In this document: in pieces, positions 31,414 to 40,436 of the stretch
Numbering within the stretch: position 1 is the first letter of the stretch
How the letters are laid out: each line of letters starts with the position of its first letter
NCBI GenBank assembly: GCA_023091665.1
Contig: JALJCQ010000013.1
Location: forward strand, 248,001 to 312,000
DNA: 64,000 bases
DNA from: Pythium myriotylum
Lineage: Eukaryota > Oomycota > Peronosporomycetes > Pythiales > Pythiaceae
Reading direction: 5' to 3'
Program-made: the position numbers and the translations under genes
The notes under the pieces: generated by a model
The model's input: only the letters and a program-made list of their open reading frames with translations
Told to the model about the DNA's origin: nothing
The model's database searches: none

Positions 31414-31499
31414 GAAACAGGGTCGCGAGACCCGGCTATAGGATTCATAATTAGTGCGATCCAATAGACCTCACCTTTAAAGTCAAAGAACGAGCCAGC

Positions 31500-32019
31500 G
31501 GGCAACACGACGTACGACGTGCTGCTGCCGTACTACAACGAGACCTACACACGCATCCGTGAGACGGGTAACGACTGCATCATCGTGACGTCGCCGCTCC
31601 TCTGGGACCAAAACGCCGGTGTGATGGCCGACTACATGCGCCCGCCGCAGTACTACAACGTCTGGCACGAATTTCACCCGTACTTTAAGTGGGGCTACGA
31701 AGGCTTCAGCGAGGAGGAAGTCATCGCCGCGGCCCGCGACTACCGCCCATATACGCTGGACAAGTGGACGGGCAACCCGTTGTACTTGGGCGAGTGGAGT
31801 CTGGGCAGTCCCGAGGAGAGCGCGCCGTTCAAAAACCGCACGCTCCAGAAGGAGTACGCGGCCGTGCAGCTGGCCAACTATGAGGCGGCGACGGCAGGCT
31901 GGTCGTTCTGGGCCTGGCGCAACAACCAGGAGTTCAACACGACCGAGAACGGTATCCTTATCGGATGGTCGATGCGCCAGTTGCTTCGTGAAGGCATCTT
32001 CACCGTTCCCCGCGTGTAA
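31500..32019 (+). pseudogene. Glucanase gene 5, 3' part (downstream of LINE B)
   Basis: This part continues gene 5 from codon 335 to the stop, including the second half of the GH5 barrel and the nucleophile motif LGEWSLG. It matches gene 6 (AWRNNQEF) rather than gene 3 (AWRNDQEF), the reverse of the 5' part. It has no promoter of its own, since the LINE 3' end is directly upstream. An open frame from the ATG at 31519 exists but lacks signal peptide and acid/base Glu, so function is unlikely. Confidence 0.92.
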
Positions 32020-32377
32020 GTCGTGCTGACGGGAAAACCTTCTTGATGGCCAGGCGAATGCCATCACGACATTGCATTAAAAAAATTAGCCTGGATTTTG
32101 TTTGTAATAATTTCAATTTCATTTTGTGAACCTCTTCGTAAGAGTCTGGATGCATAATGCGCACATGGACGAGATTCGTTAGCTTGCTGTAGACTGGGTT
32201 GGGCATGTAATGCACTTCGTGGTTTCGACATTTTGGTTTAAAAACAAAAATTGCGTTTCCCCAGAAGAGATTATACCAATCACTTCGATATTCAGGTAAA
32301 GCCAGGTTGCGAACCTGGCCCATGTTGGTCTCCACCACGTTCCCATGACAAAAATCAACAATTCTATCGTGGTTCAT
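32000..32377 (-). CDS. Hypothetical ORF downstream of gene 5 (arm A copy)
   Basis: 125 codons read MNHDRIVDFCHGNVVETN, then an aromatic-rich stretch (FWGNAIFVFKPKCRNHEVHY, residues about 38-57), then a charged helix (HPDSYEEVHKMKLKLLQ). The last 20 codons lie in DNA shared with the 3' flank of gene 5. No family recognised. The composition looks protein-like and both arms keep it open (second copy 48008-48385), but the duplication is recent, so this says little about selection. It may be a fragment of a transposon protein, because the similarity with the gene 3 flank stops where it begins (about 32062). Confidence 0.35.
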   Translation of the reverse strand: MNHDRIVDFCHGNVVETNMGQVRNLALPEYRSDWYNLFWGNAIFVFKPKCRNHEVHYMPNPVYSKLTNLVHVRIMHPDSYEEVHKMKLKLLQTKSRLIFLMQCRDGIRLAIKKVFPSARLTRGER

Positions 32378-32545
32378 CCTTCCGGCCCGGGAGGGTGTAA
32401 GCCATCTTCTTGTTAAGTGCTACTATAATTAACGATCAGATCAATGTAGCGGGCGCAGATCCGTTACACAGCGCGATGCTCGGATTAAGCCCTTGACTTC
32501 ACGGTAAATTGAACTCTGTGTGGTGCTTCATCACACACTCACGCA

Positions 32546-32606
32546 AATCATGTAATAATCAACCAACAATCATCAGTGATGATTGATGGTTGATTATTAC
32601 ATGATT
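32546..32606. repeat. 61-bp palindrome at the inner end of arm A
   Basis: Two 30-base arms around the central G at 32576 with a single mismatch, starting AATCATGTAATAATCAACCA. The right arm ends in ATTACATGATT, which is also the start of the terminal inverted repeat of the adjoining thioredoxin element. The other duplication arm has the same palindrome minus its last 11 bases (47790 on). Confidence 0.85.
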
Positions 32607-33911
32607 ACTCAGTTGCATTCGTTGCTTTTTATCAGGTGTGAGCCGTAAGGGTCCACTTAACCTTAGTGCGCAACTATTTTTTTTACTGTTTGAGCGGGGA
32701 AGTGATTCTCGCAAGTCCGTTATCAGTAGAGATTTCCTCGCCCCCATGAATCACCATAAGCCAGCCATCAATTTTTTCAGTGCGTCGCGGTGGGATTGAA
32801 CGACGAATGCATCGAGGTATGAAGTGATCGTTCCTTTCAGATTATTTTTCATGAACCATTGCAGGTTTTTAGGCACATTAGCATTCTCCATTACCAGCCA
32901 GTCATGCGTCCGAAAACACTGGTCTGGAACGGGACTGAGTACGTAATCTTTGGGATGGACCGCTCGGTGAGTGGTTTGTGACCTTCACGCTGTTGACGTC
33001 CTCCACGCTCTTCTACGTGGATGGCTCTGGGCTCTAAACGATGGCTCCATCCGACCTAGCCACAAGCTCATTTGCTTCTTCGAACCATGGTTGTCTGGAC
33101 GGATCTTCTCGGCTCGCACCTCGTCACCAAGGACGGCGCCAAGACCACGGAGGAGGCCCTCGCCGGCAAGAAGATCGTCGGCCTCTACTTCAGCGCCCAC
33201 TGGTGCCCGCCGTGCCGCGCTTTCTCGCCGTTCCTCGCCGCGACGTACGATGATGTGGTCGAGGAACACGAGGACTTCGAGCTCGTCTTCGTGTCGTGGG
33301 ACCAGAACCTTGAGGGCTTCCAGGAGTACTACGGTGAGATGCCGTTCCTCGCGATTCCCTTCGAGAACCGTGACGCTCAGCGCGATCTGTCGACCACGTA
33401 CGGTGTGCGAAGTATCCCGACTCTCGTGTTCCTCAACGAGAAGGGTGAGCTCATCACGACTGACGGCCACACATGGATTGACGAATCGCGTGGCAATACC
33501 GAGCAGCTCTACACCAAGCTCACTCAGTAAGCATCATGCTTACTGGGTAAGCTTTGTTAGAGCAACCTCTCCTTTTATCCAGATGGAGCTAATGTTCTCG
33601 TTGCGTACCCTCGAAGGCAACTCACTTCTGCAAGGAGAGAAGAATTATAGTTGAATTGAATCTCTTGCCATTTACTGTCTTCGTAGGAAGGCCTTCCATG
33701 CTGTGTTGCTACAATCACGTACGTCTTTACGTATCGATAATCGACAACGAAGTATCTGTATTACGTGAAGAAAATGAATGATAACGGACTTGCGAGAATC
33801 ACTTCCCCGCTCAAAAAGTAAAAAAAAATAGTTGCGCACTAAGGTTAAGTGGACCCTTACGGCTCACACCTGATAAAAAGCAACGAATGCAACTGAGTAA
33901 CCATGTAATAA
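32594..33911. mobile_element. 1.3-kb element with 132-bp terminal inverted repeats carrying a thioredoxin-like gene
   Basis: The left repeat 32594-32725 and right repeat 33779-33911 are inverted copies about 98% identical. The differences noted are ACTGTTTG against ACTTTTTG, an 8/9 T run, and one base near the tip. Between them lies only the thioredoxin-like gene at 33087-33530; no transposase is present. This is the layout of a non-autonomous DNA element that has captured a gene, or of a gene trapped between two copies of a small element. No clear target duplication can be assigned because the tip (TTATTACATG) is part of a local palindrome. Confidence 0.7.
33087..33530 (+). CDS. Thioredoxin-like / nucleoredoxin (tryparedoxin-type) protein
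   Basis: The product has 147 aa. The start MVVWTDLLG at 33087 has a good context (ACCATGG); an ATG 5 codons earlier is possible. The redox motif WCPPC follows LYFSAHWCPPCRAFSPFLA (residues about 33-51), and the cis-Pro motif SIPTLVF is near residue 112, so the fold and active site are complete. WCPPC with this spacing is typical of nucleoredoxins and tryparedoxins, which reduce disulfides in the cytosol. No signal peptide or intron. The frame is intact, so the gene may work despite its position between inverted repeats. GCTCATTTGCTTC lies about 20 bp upstream and may be a start-site motif. Confidence 0.88.
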   Translation: MVVWTDLLGSHLVTKDGAKTTEEALAGKKIVGLYFSAHWCPPCRAFSPFLAATYDDVVEEHEDFELVFVSWDQNLEGFQEYYGEMPFLAIPFENRDAQRDLSTTYGVRSIPTLVFLNEKGELITTDGHTWIDESRGNTEQLYTKLTQ

Positions 33912-34059
33912 CCAGACACCACCACCCAAGGTGCTGGTGAGAGGCCTCGCCAAACACATGTGGTCCACATGGTCTGGCACGCCCCGTTACCGGAAGATCA
34001 TATATTTACCGTAAATCTACTGTTGATTATGTTGTTGACATAAGCAGTCGAACGGAGGC
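33912..34059 (+). other. Left flank of the Gypsy insertion
   Basis: About 150 bp with an imperfect palindrome (CATGTGGTCCACATG, near 33957-33971). The helicase-like frame of 40442 onward can be followed only a few codons into this flank before a stop, so the helicase was already truncated here. Nothing else seen. Confidence 0.5.
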
Positions 34060-34064
34060 TGCTT

Positions 34065-34474
34065 TGTGACAGAGTCCTTACAATAGACTCTGCCTCTCTA
34101 CACTATACTGAGCGCGAGATAAATCCAGCATAGCCGGACAAGACTGCTCTTGTCCGGAGCCCCAACTATAACACGGAGGGATGACCTCAGTAATCCCATA
34201 CAAACAGTAGGATAAGTTTGGCTAAGAACATCTCGTGTCCTGACTCGTACACGGAGTCTAGACCAAAGATCCAGTATAGTTTATTCAAGATTAGTTAGGA
34301 GAGACGACGTAAACCATATGGGTGGCTCAGACAGTAAGGCTCGGGAGGTTTGAATCCCGGCCCCATTCAATATCACTCCACAACTTGCCATCGAGCAATC
34401 AAGTCTAGCCTTCTTCGCCCCAACTAGCCTCGGCTTCGGTCTTCCCCGCTCAGTGTCGCCCCGCTTCTGTGACA
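34065..34474 (+). repeat. Gypsy 5' LTR
   Basis: 410 bp, TG...CA ends, should hold promoter and polyadenylation signals. The sequence directly downstream (TAGTAGCGCTCGTCGG) is the expected primer-binding region; I could not assign the tRNA. Confidence 0.93.
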
Positions 34475-34874
34475 TAGTAGCGCTCGTCGGTCCCCTTCCT
34501 CGCCAAGCTCGGTTTGCTGGAGTGGCCACATAGTGGGAAGCTCCATTAGCATCCGGAAGACTAGACCAAGCCAACTCGTGCTAAGCCAGGCTACCCAGGC
34601 TAGGCCAAACCAACCAAAGTCGTCATCTGACGAGGGCGGTTACCAACATCTCGTCGCGCACAATCTGTTACGTTCCGTAGCTGGTTGGTGTGGTTACGTC
34701 GTTGTGTGGCACACACATTGGAAACTCTTTCGGTGGGTCCGCGGCCTTACGTGCCTCATCAGAGCACTTATCCCGCCATCGAAAACACAGAGAATAACTC
34801 TCCTTTAGCTGCCCTCTAACGATCGTTAGATCCACATCCGTTGCTATAGAACTGTGATAGTGTTGCAACACTTG

Positions 34875-35189
34875 ATGGGGAAGCGGAAAACTCGTGAACC
34901 CGAGAACCCTTTCCAATACGATACTGAGTGCTTGACTCAGAACTTCGAAAAGCTTGATAAGCTCCGTCACGACCTTTGGCTCACGACGGTTAAGCAACAG
35001 AAACTCGTGAAGTTAATTCGTGACGAGATCCCTGACTCGTTCGATCACGAGACTCGGAACCTGTTGCAGTCGACCACGAACTTGCTCTTGCACCACATCG
35101 ACAAGACGCAAACGGTCGTTTCAAGCACTTTCGATCACTCCATTCACCTCTTCAACAAGAACAAGAAGAAGAAGAAGACCAAGAACTAG
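34875..35189 (+). CDS. Gypsy leader ORF: small basic protein ahead of gag
   Basis: 104 codons from MGKRKTREP (an in-frame ATG 7 codons earlier exists) end in a Lys tail (NKNKKKKKTKN). The middle is helical and amphipathic (CLTQNFEKLDKLRHDLWLTT). It lies between the 5' LTR and gag, separated from gag by 125 bp. No family recognised. It may code for a basic RNA- or DNA-binding accessory protein, or may be a captured gene piece. The Copia element here also has an extra ORF at the same place, with unrelated sequence. Confidence 0.45.
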   Translation: MGKRKTREPENPFQYDTECLTQNFEKLDKLRHDLWLTTVKQQKLVKLIRDEIPDSFDHETRNLLQSTTNLLLHHIDKTQTVVSSTFDHSIHLFNKNKKKKKTKN

Positions 35190-35314
35190 ATTTTAGTTTA
35201 GGTTTTTCAAAATTTAGTTTTCTTCAACTTTAGCCTTCATTTTAGGTTAGTTAAAGTAGAGTAGAATCAAGTCAGAAGTAAGCAAGTGAACACGCAAGTG
35301 GAGTCCAACTTCTC

Positions 35315-38300
35315 ATGTCCGGACGTCGATCCCGAGAAGTTGAGCGTGAGTCACCGAACTTACGTCCCCGTCAACAAAGTCGATCGAACGACACTCCAGA
35401 CGTTGAGCGTGCACGTTCTGCATCACGCCCACGCCCGGCCGCTGCACAAGAAGAGATGGATCAGCCAGAAGTACCTCAGGCTGTGCCACCGCAGGCCGCA
35501 CCAGCCGCAGCTGCGCAACCAGCTGCTGCCCCGTCCATGGACCCGGCTCTCTTCTACCAGTTTATGATGATGATGCAGCAGAACAATGTGCAATCGCAAG
35601 CAAGTATGCAAGCGTTTATGCAACAGTCGCAAGCACAGTTCATGCAGATGCTGAACCTTCAAGGGCCATCGCGCAAGAAGGAACCGCCAGGGTATGAAGG
35701 CAAGCAGAATGAAGACGTCGAATTATGGATATTCAACACGGAGGATTACTATGCGTTCAAGCGCGCGATAATGGAAGCCGACTCTTCTGCATTCGTTGAA
35801 GAGATTACAGGAAACCTCGGCAAGTCTGTACAGAATTGGGTACGGACGACTTTTACCGCAGAATGCGCGCGAGACGGCGTAAACAAGACGTGGGAACGTT
35901 TCAAGGAGAAGCTGCGTAAGCGCTTCAAGCCTGTTGATTTCGAGTACAACCTCCGTGAGCGAATGTTTGAACTCAAGCAAACTGCTTCGATTCACGATTA
36001 CGTGACGAAGTTCCAGGACTTGCTTTCGCAAGCGCAACAGCGGATCGAGGATCTTGATCAGCGCTTTTACTTCCAGAACGGTCTACGCGCAGAGACGTGC
36101 GCCAAGATCAAGGAGGAAAGTCCAAAGAATCTCGATGATACGATCGAGATTGCCACGAACTTCGAGTTCGCACACTATTCCGGGAAATCTGCCAGACTAC
36201 AAGGGCAGAAGTCTTCCAAGCCGAATCACGACACGGCCGCAGTCATGACCAAGTCGAAGAAAGGCAAGAAAAGTCATAAGTCCCAAGACGACAAGAAGGG
36301 TGATGACTGGAAGAAGAATGCAACATGTCACGCTTGCAAGAAAAAGGGCCACATTTCTCCTGAATGTCCCGACAAGAAGAAGGAAGCCAACAACTACATC
36401 AGTGGCGCCTTCTATGCGATTCTTGAAGTACAAGCACTCGCGTATGACAAGCCGGAAAAGAAGAAGAATGTATCTATCTTCATTGATAATGGTTGTAGTC
36501 TAAACGGCATCTCGGAAGATTTGGCACAATCATTGAACCTCAAAGTGCACGAAGACAAACAAGACACCATGGAAGTTGATCTTGGATTTGGTCAGAAGGT
36601 GCATCGACCCCGTCGCACTGCTGAAATGAATCTTGAGGTTCCTGGTTTCCCTGCCATGAAATCTAAGTTCCAGGTCATGCCGATCCCTGAGGACAAAGAC
36701 GTGATTCTCGGTATGATTTGGCTCCGTGAGCAAAACCCCGAGATTGACTGGAAAACTCTCCAACTGTCGCCTCGCACTCAAGCTGCGCCAGACCCACCAC
36801 TACGTCTTCGTACACCAACGGTGCGCCCTGCTCGCTTTGTTGCGAATCGCCGTCGAGCGAGACAGACTCAGACCCGTGAGATCTTCAACTTTTATCGTCA
36901 ACACGGTCACAATGGAGAATTCGGTCAGACCAAGTTCATCTCCATGAAGAAACTTGCCAAAGAGTTGCGCAAGGGAGATGTCGAGTGCGTGTTTATGGTG
37001 AATCCACACGACTCGGAAAAGGCTGCTAGGTATATGCAGCAAGGGTGGGACGCTTTGAAGGATAACCCAGCATATGATGTGCTGTGGAAGCGTCGTGATA
37101 CAGTGTTTCGAACTGAACTACCGAACACTGTTCCGCCTGTTCGGGAGGGTATTGAACATGTCATCGAACTCAAGCCCGGTACGAAACCTATTCACGTTCC
37201 TCAGTGGCGCCAGAGCCCTGAGCAACGCAAGGTGATTCAAGAATGGACGAAGGAAATGGTCAAAGCCAATATCATTAGACCAAGTACATCTCCTTTCTCG
37301 GCACCAACCTTTTGTGTGAAGAAGCCTGTTGGTTGGCGAATAGTCCACGACTTTCGTCTGTTGAACCACAACACAGTGTTGCCTGCTATTCCAATGCCAC
37401 GCAAAGAAGATACCTTTGACGCCATGACTGGTAGTTACTGGTTTTCGTGCATGGTTTTGCTGTGGGGTTACTACCAGGTAAAACTCAGAGAACAAGATAT
37501 ACCATTCACGGCGTTTTCAACGCCTGATGGGTTGTTTGAGTATTTGGTAACTCCAATGGGACTCAGCGGGAGTCCAGGCACCTTCAACCGTCTTCTTCAA
37601 CGTGTCTTCAGCGACTTGCGCGATTGCATGCGCATCTACTTCGACGACATCTATGTCTTCACGAAAAGCACGGACATCAACGAGCACCTCGAGGCTCTCG
37701 ATCGTGTTCTTCAACGATGTGAAGATCAACAGTTGTACATCAAACTGTCGAAGTGTCAGTTCTGTGTTCCTGAGATTCCTTGTCTCGGTGACTTTGTCGG
37801 TCGCAACGGTGTGCGTATGGACCCGGACAAGATCAAGATCATCAAGGACTGGCCCGTTCCAAAGACGAAGAAGCAGATGGAGAGCTTTCTAGGTACTACT
37901 GTGTACGTCTCTCGTTTCTGCCCGGACTTTGCACAGTTTGCGGGTCCACTTCATGAGTGTATCAAGGGGAAGAAATCCAGTGAGGCAATCCAACTCTCTG
38001 ACCATCAACTGGCGTGCTTCGAGCAACTCAAGCAGCGCCTGTCTTCACCACCTGTTTTGAAACTACCGGACTTCTCGAAGCCTTTCGGAATCCGGATGGA
38101 TGCGTCCAACTTCGCCATTGGGGGAGTCTTGTTTCAAAAGGAGGGAGAGCTAGAGTATCCCATCGCATACACAGGACGAAAAATGAAGTCTGCTGAACTC
38201 AACTACCCTGTTCGTGAACAAGAACTTCTCGCGATCATGCACGCGCTAAAGGTGTGGCGTGTGTACCTTCTCGATCATCCATTTGTTGTGGAAACGGATC

Positions 38301-40048
38301 ACAAGAGTATAGAGACGATCTTGACAGAGAAGACAACGAACAGAAGAGTTGCACGTTGGTTCAACGAACTTGCTGAGTTTCACCCTCAGTTCAAGTGGAT
38401 TCCAGGACACACGAATCACGTCGCTGACGCGTTATCCCGGAACCCGGGCTTTGAGCACAAGGCTGCTCAAGTTAGTCTACAAGATCTTCTTGATGCAGCA
38501 GCAAGCCGCGAGATTGTAGCAACTATTGAAGCGAGCCCCGTCTCAGTCAAAGAGTCGGTGAAGAAGCTGTGCAAGTCAGATCAACGAACACGAGACATTC
38601 TGGAAAAGATGGCTGATGGTGTGCAAGTACCAAAGCACTCGGTCGTCGACGGACTCCTTTACTATCAAACAATGGAGGACGAACAACCCAGACTTGTGAT
38701 TCCTGACAACGAAGATCTGAAGAATCGTGTAATCTATGAGAATCACGATGTTTTGACCGCTGGTCATCCTGGTTACTACAAGACGTATCTTGCAGTCCAG
38801 AAGAAGTACTATTGGCCGCGCATGACCAAGTACATCCAGCGTTACGTGAACACTTGTGAGATGTGTCAGCGTAACAAAGCCAGGCAATTTAAACCGCCAG
38901 GTCTCCTCAATCCACTCAGTATTCCATCGGGAAGATGGGTTGAGATTTCCATGGACTTTCTGGTATCCTTACCGAAGACCAAGGAAGATGATGATGCAAT
39001 CATGGTAATTGTCGATCGCCTGACGAAACGTGCCAAGTTCATCGCAACTAAGACGACTGCATCAGCGGAGGGCACCGCGAGCCTTTTCATGAAGCACTAC
39101 GTGAAAGATCATGGTATCCCCAAGACCATTGTGTCGGATCGTGACTCTAAGTTCACATCCAAGTTTTGGACCTCAGTGGCATCGATCCTGAAGTCTCAGC
39201 ACAATCTCTCATCAGCGTTCCGTCCCCAAACAGATGGACAGACAGAACGGACGAATCGTTTCGTCGAGGATTATCTCCGAGGAGTTGTGAATCCAGCACA
39301 GAATGACTGGAGTGAATATTTGCACTTAGCAGAGTTTGCGTATAACCGCAGAGTGCATTCTTCGATCGGTATGTCACCTTTCGAAGCTGATCTTGGCTAT
39401 GTTCCATACATGCCGGATGATGTTGCAGCTGATCCAGAGTTCACTAAGTTGAGCAAGACAGCAAAAGAGTTTCTCTTGCAACAAGAAGTCTTTCTTCGGA
39501 AAGCACAAGACGCTATGAGTGAAGCGCAAGAACGTACGAAGTCGTACTACGACAGGAACCGCAAGCACCAAGAGTTTGAGATCGGTCAACTCGTATTGCT
39601 TGACGGTAAGAATCTGGACATCCGCCACAAGGGCTTCGCATCGACAAGCAAGTTGGCACCAAGATTCGTTGGACCCTACCCCATCGTGAAGAAAGTCCAC
39701 CATGATTCATACGAGATCGCTATGTCGAAGGACCTTCGAATCCATCCTGTATTTCACACTTCACGGTTGAAGCTGTATCAGAAGGACGACAGGCGACATC
39801 AGCAAGCTGCTAAGGTTTTACTTGCAGACGGAACAGAAGGACAACTGGTCCAAGCAGTCATTGGAGACCGCAGACGTCAAGGTAAACAGCAGTACAAGAT
39901 CCATTGGCTTGGAGAAACCGTGAGACAAGCCACTTGGGAACCCATTGAGAACTTGAAGCAAATTCCAGGGCTGATCGCCGAGTACTGGAGGAACAAGAAG
40001 GGAAGTCTTCTCTCGAAGGGAGGTCATGTGACAGAGTCCTTACAATAG
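35315..40048 (+). CDS. Gypsy gag-pol polyprotein with C-terminal chromodomain
   Basis: The product has 1577 aa in one frame. Gag comprises about 1-350, with a Gln/Pro/Ala-rich start and a zinc knuckle CX2CX4HX4C at 338-351 (CHACKKKGHISPEC). The aspartic protease motif FIDNGCS is at about 389-395, with DNG where most elements have DSG or DTG. The reverse transcriptase has YFDD at 775-778. RNase H follows (about 925-1045: RMDASNFAIGGVLF, ETDHKS, HVADALSR). The integrase has an HHCC finger (C-E-M-C about 1185) and the DDE core (SMDFLVSLP, VSDRDSKFTS, QTDGQTERTNR). A chromodomain-like segment (about 1508-1560; YKIHWLGETVRQATWEPIENL) ends the protein. This order (integrase after RNase H, chromodomain) defines chromodomain Gypsy elements. 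The stop lies inside the 3' LTR. Confidence 0.93.
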   Translation: MSGRRSREVERESPNLRPRQQSRSNDTPDVERARSASRPRPAAAQEEMDQPEVPQAVPPQAAPAAAAQPAAAPSMDPALFYQFMMMMQQNNVQSQASMQAFMQQSQAQFMQMLNLQGPSRKKEPPGYEGKQNEDVELWIFNTEDYYAFKRAIMEADSSAFVEEITGNLGKSVQNWVRTTFTAECARDGVNKTWERFKEKLRKRFKPVDFEYNLRERMFELKQTASIHDYVTKFQDLLSQAQQRIEDLDQRFYFQNGLRAETCAKIKEESPKNLDDTIEIATNFEFAHYSGKSARLQGQKSSKPNHDTAAVMTKSKKGKKSHKSQDDKKGDDWKKNATCHACKKKGHISPECPDKKKEANNYISGAFYAILEVQALAYDKPEKKKNVSIFIDNGCSLNGISEDLAQSLNLKVHEDKQDTMEVDLGFGQKVHRPRRTAEMNLEVPGFPAMKSKFQVMPIPEDKDVILGMIWLREQNPEIDWKTLQLSPRTQAAPDPPLRLRTPTVRPARFVANRRRARQTQTREIFNFYRQHGHNGEFGQTKFISMKKLAKELRKGDVECVFMVNPHDSEKAARYMQQGWDALKDNPAYDVLWKRRDTVFRTELPNTVPPVREGIEHVIELKPGTKPIHVPQWRQSPEQRKVIQEWTKEMVKANIIRPSTSPFSAPTFCVKKPVGWRIVHDFRLLNHNTVLPAIPMPRKEDTFDAMTGSYWFSCMVLLWGYYQVKLREQDIPFTAFSTPDGLFEYLVTPMGLSGSPGTFNRLLQRVFSDLRDCMRIYFDDIYVFTKSTDINEHLEALDRVLQRCEDQQLYIKLSKCQFCVPEIPCLGDFVGRNGVRMDPDKIKIIKDWPVPKTKKQMESFLGTTVYVSRFCPDFAQFAGPLHECIKGKKSSEAIQLSDHQLACFEQLKQRLSSPPVLKLPDFSKPFGIRMDASNFAIGGVLFQKEGELEYPIAYTGRKMKSAELNYPVREQELLAIMHALKVWRVYLLDHPFVVETDHKSIETILTEKTTNRRVARWFNELAEFHPQFKWIPGHTNHVADALSRNPGFEHKAAQVSLQDLLDAAASREIVATIEASPVSVKESVKKLCKSDQRTRDILEKMADGVQVPKHSVVDGLLYYQTMEDEQPRLVIPDNEDLKNRVIYENHDVLTAGHPGYYKTYLAVQKKYYWPRMTKYIQRYVNTCEMCQRNKARQFKPPGLLNPLSIPSGRWVEISMDFLVSLPKTKEDDDAIMVIVDRLTKRAKFIATKTTASAEGTASLFMKHYVKDHGIPKTIVSDRDSKFTSKFWTSVASILKSQHNLSSAFRPQTDGQTERTNRFVEDYLRGVVNPAQNDWSEYLHLAEFAYNRRVHSSIGMSPFEADLGYVPYMPDDVAADPEFTKLSKTAKEFLLQQEVFLRKAQDAMSEAQERTKSYYDRNRKHQEFEIGQLVLLDGKNLDIRHKGFASTSKLAPRFVGPYPIVKKVHHDSYEIAMSKDLRIHPVFHTSRLKLYQKDDRRHQQAAKVLLADGTEGQLVQAVIGDRRRQGKQQYKIHWLGETVRQATWEPIENLKQIPGLIAEYWRNKKGSLLSKGGHVTESLQ

Positions 40049-40436
40049 ACTCTGCCTCTCTACACTATACTGAGCGCGAGATAAATCCAGCATAGCCGGA
40101 CAAGACTGCTCTTGTCCGGAGCCCCAACTATAACACGGAGGGATGACCTCAGTAATCCCATACAAACAGTAGGATAAGTTTGGCTAAGAACATCTCGTGT
40201 CCTGACTCGTACACGGAGTCTAGACCAAAGATCCAGTATAGTTTATTCAAGATTAGTTAGGAGAGACGACGTAAACCATATGGGTGGCTCAGACAGTAAG
40301 GCTCGGGAGGTTTGAATCCCGGCCCCATTCAATATCACTCCACAACTTGCCATCGAGCAATCAAGTCTAGCCTTCTTCGCCCCAACTAGCCTCGGTTTCG
40401 GTCTTCCCCGCTCAGTGTCGCCCCGCTTCTGTGACA
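40027..40436 (+). repeat. Gypsy 3' LTR
   Basis: 410 bp, one noted mismatch to the 5' LTR. It supplies the last seven codons and stop of gag-pol. Confidence 0.93.

Larger units (their letters stand above)
17691..31499 (+). mobile_element. LINE B: non-LTR retrotransposon inserted in glucanase gene 5, itself interrupted by piggyBac
   Basis: The 12-bp target duplication GAACGAGCCAGC is seen at 17691-17702 and 31488-31499; the insert is 17703-31487. Without the piggyBac element it is about 10.2 kb, long for a LINE. It starts with a 131-bp leader, then carries ORF1 (CCHC zinc knuckle), an ORF with an OTU-like protease, an APE endonuclease, reverse transcriptase with FADD motif, zf-RVT finger and RNase H. 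The 3' end (ATTCATAATTAGTGCG...AATAGACCTCACC) resembles that of LINE A (ATTCACAGGATGAACTCAATAGACTTCAC) but ends in TTTAAAGTCAAA rather than a CAT repeat. A complete 5' end suggests a full-length insertion that later decayed or carries sequence errors. Confidence 0.92.
13325..32595 (+). repeat. Arm A of a large inverted duplication (genes 4 and 5, interrupted by LINE B)
   Basis: Without the LINE (17703-31487 plus one TSD) this block matches, in reverse complement, the block 47790-52790 with the same gene order: gene 4 / gene 7, gene 5 / gene 6, and the same intergenic and downstream DNA. Next to the spacer the arms are nearly identical (31500-32595 against 47790-48885). Toward gene 4 / gene 7 they diverge more. 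The match ends exactly at 32595 / 47790. The outer limit is approximate. Confidence 0.85.

Noticed and set aside
31519..32019. Separate short glucanase gene
   Set aside because: It is the 3' part of gene 5 behind LINE B, without promoter, signal peptide or acid/base Glu.
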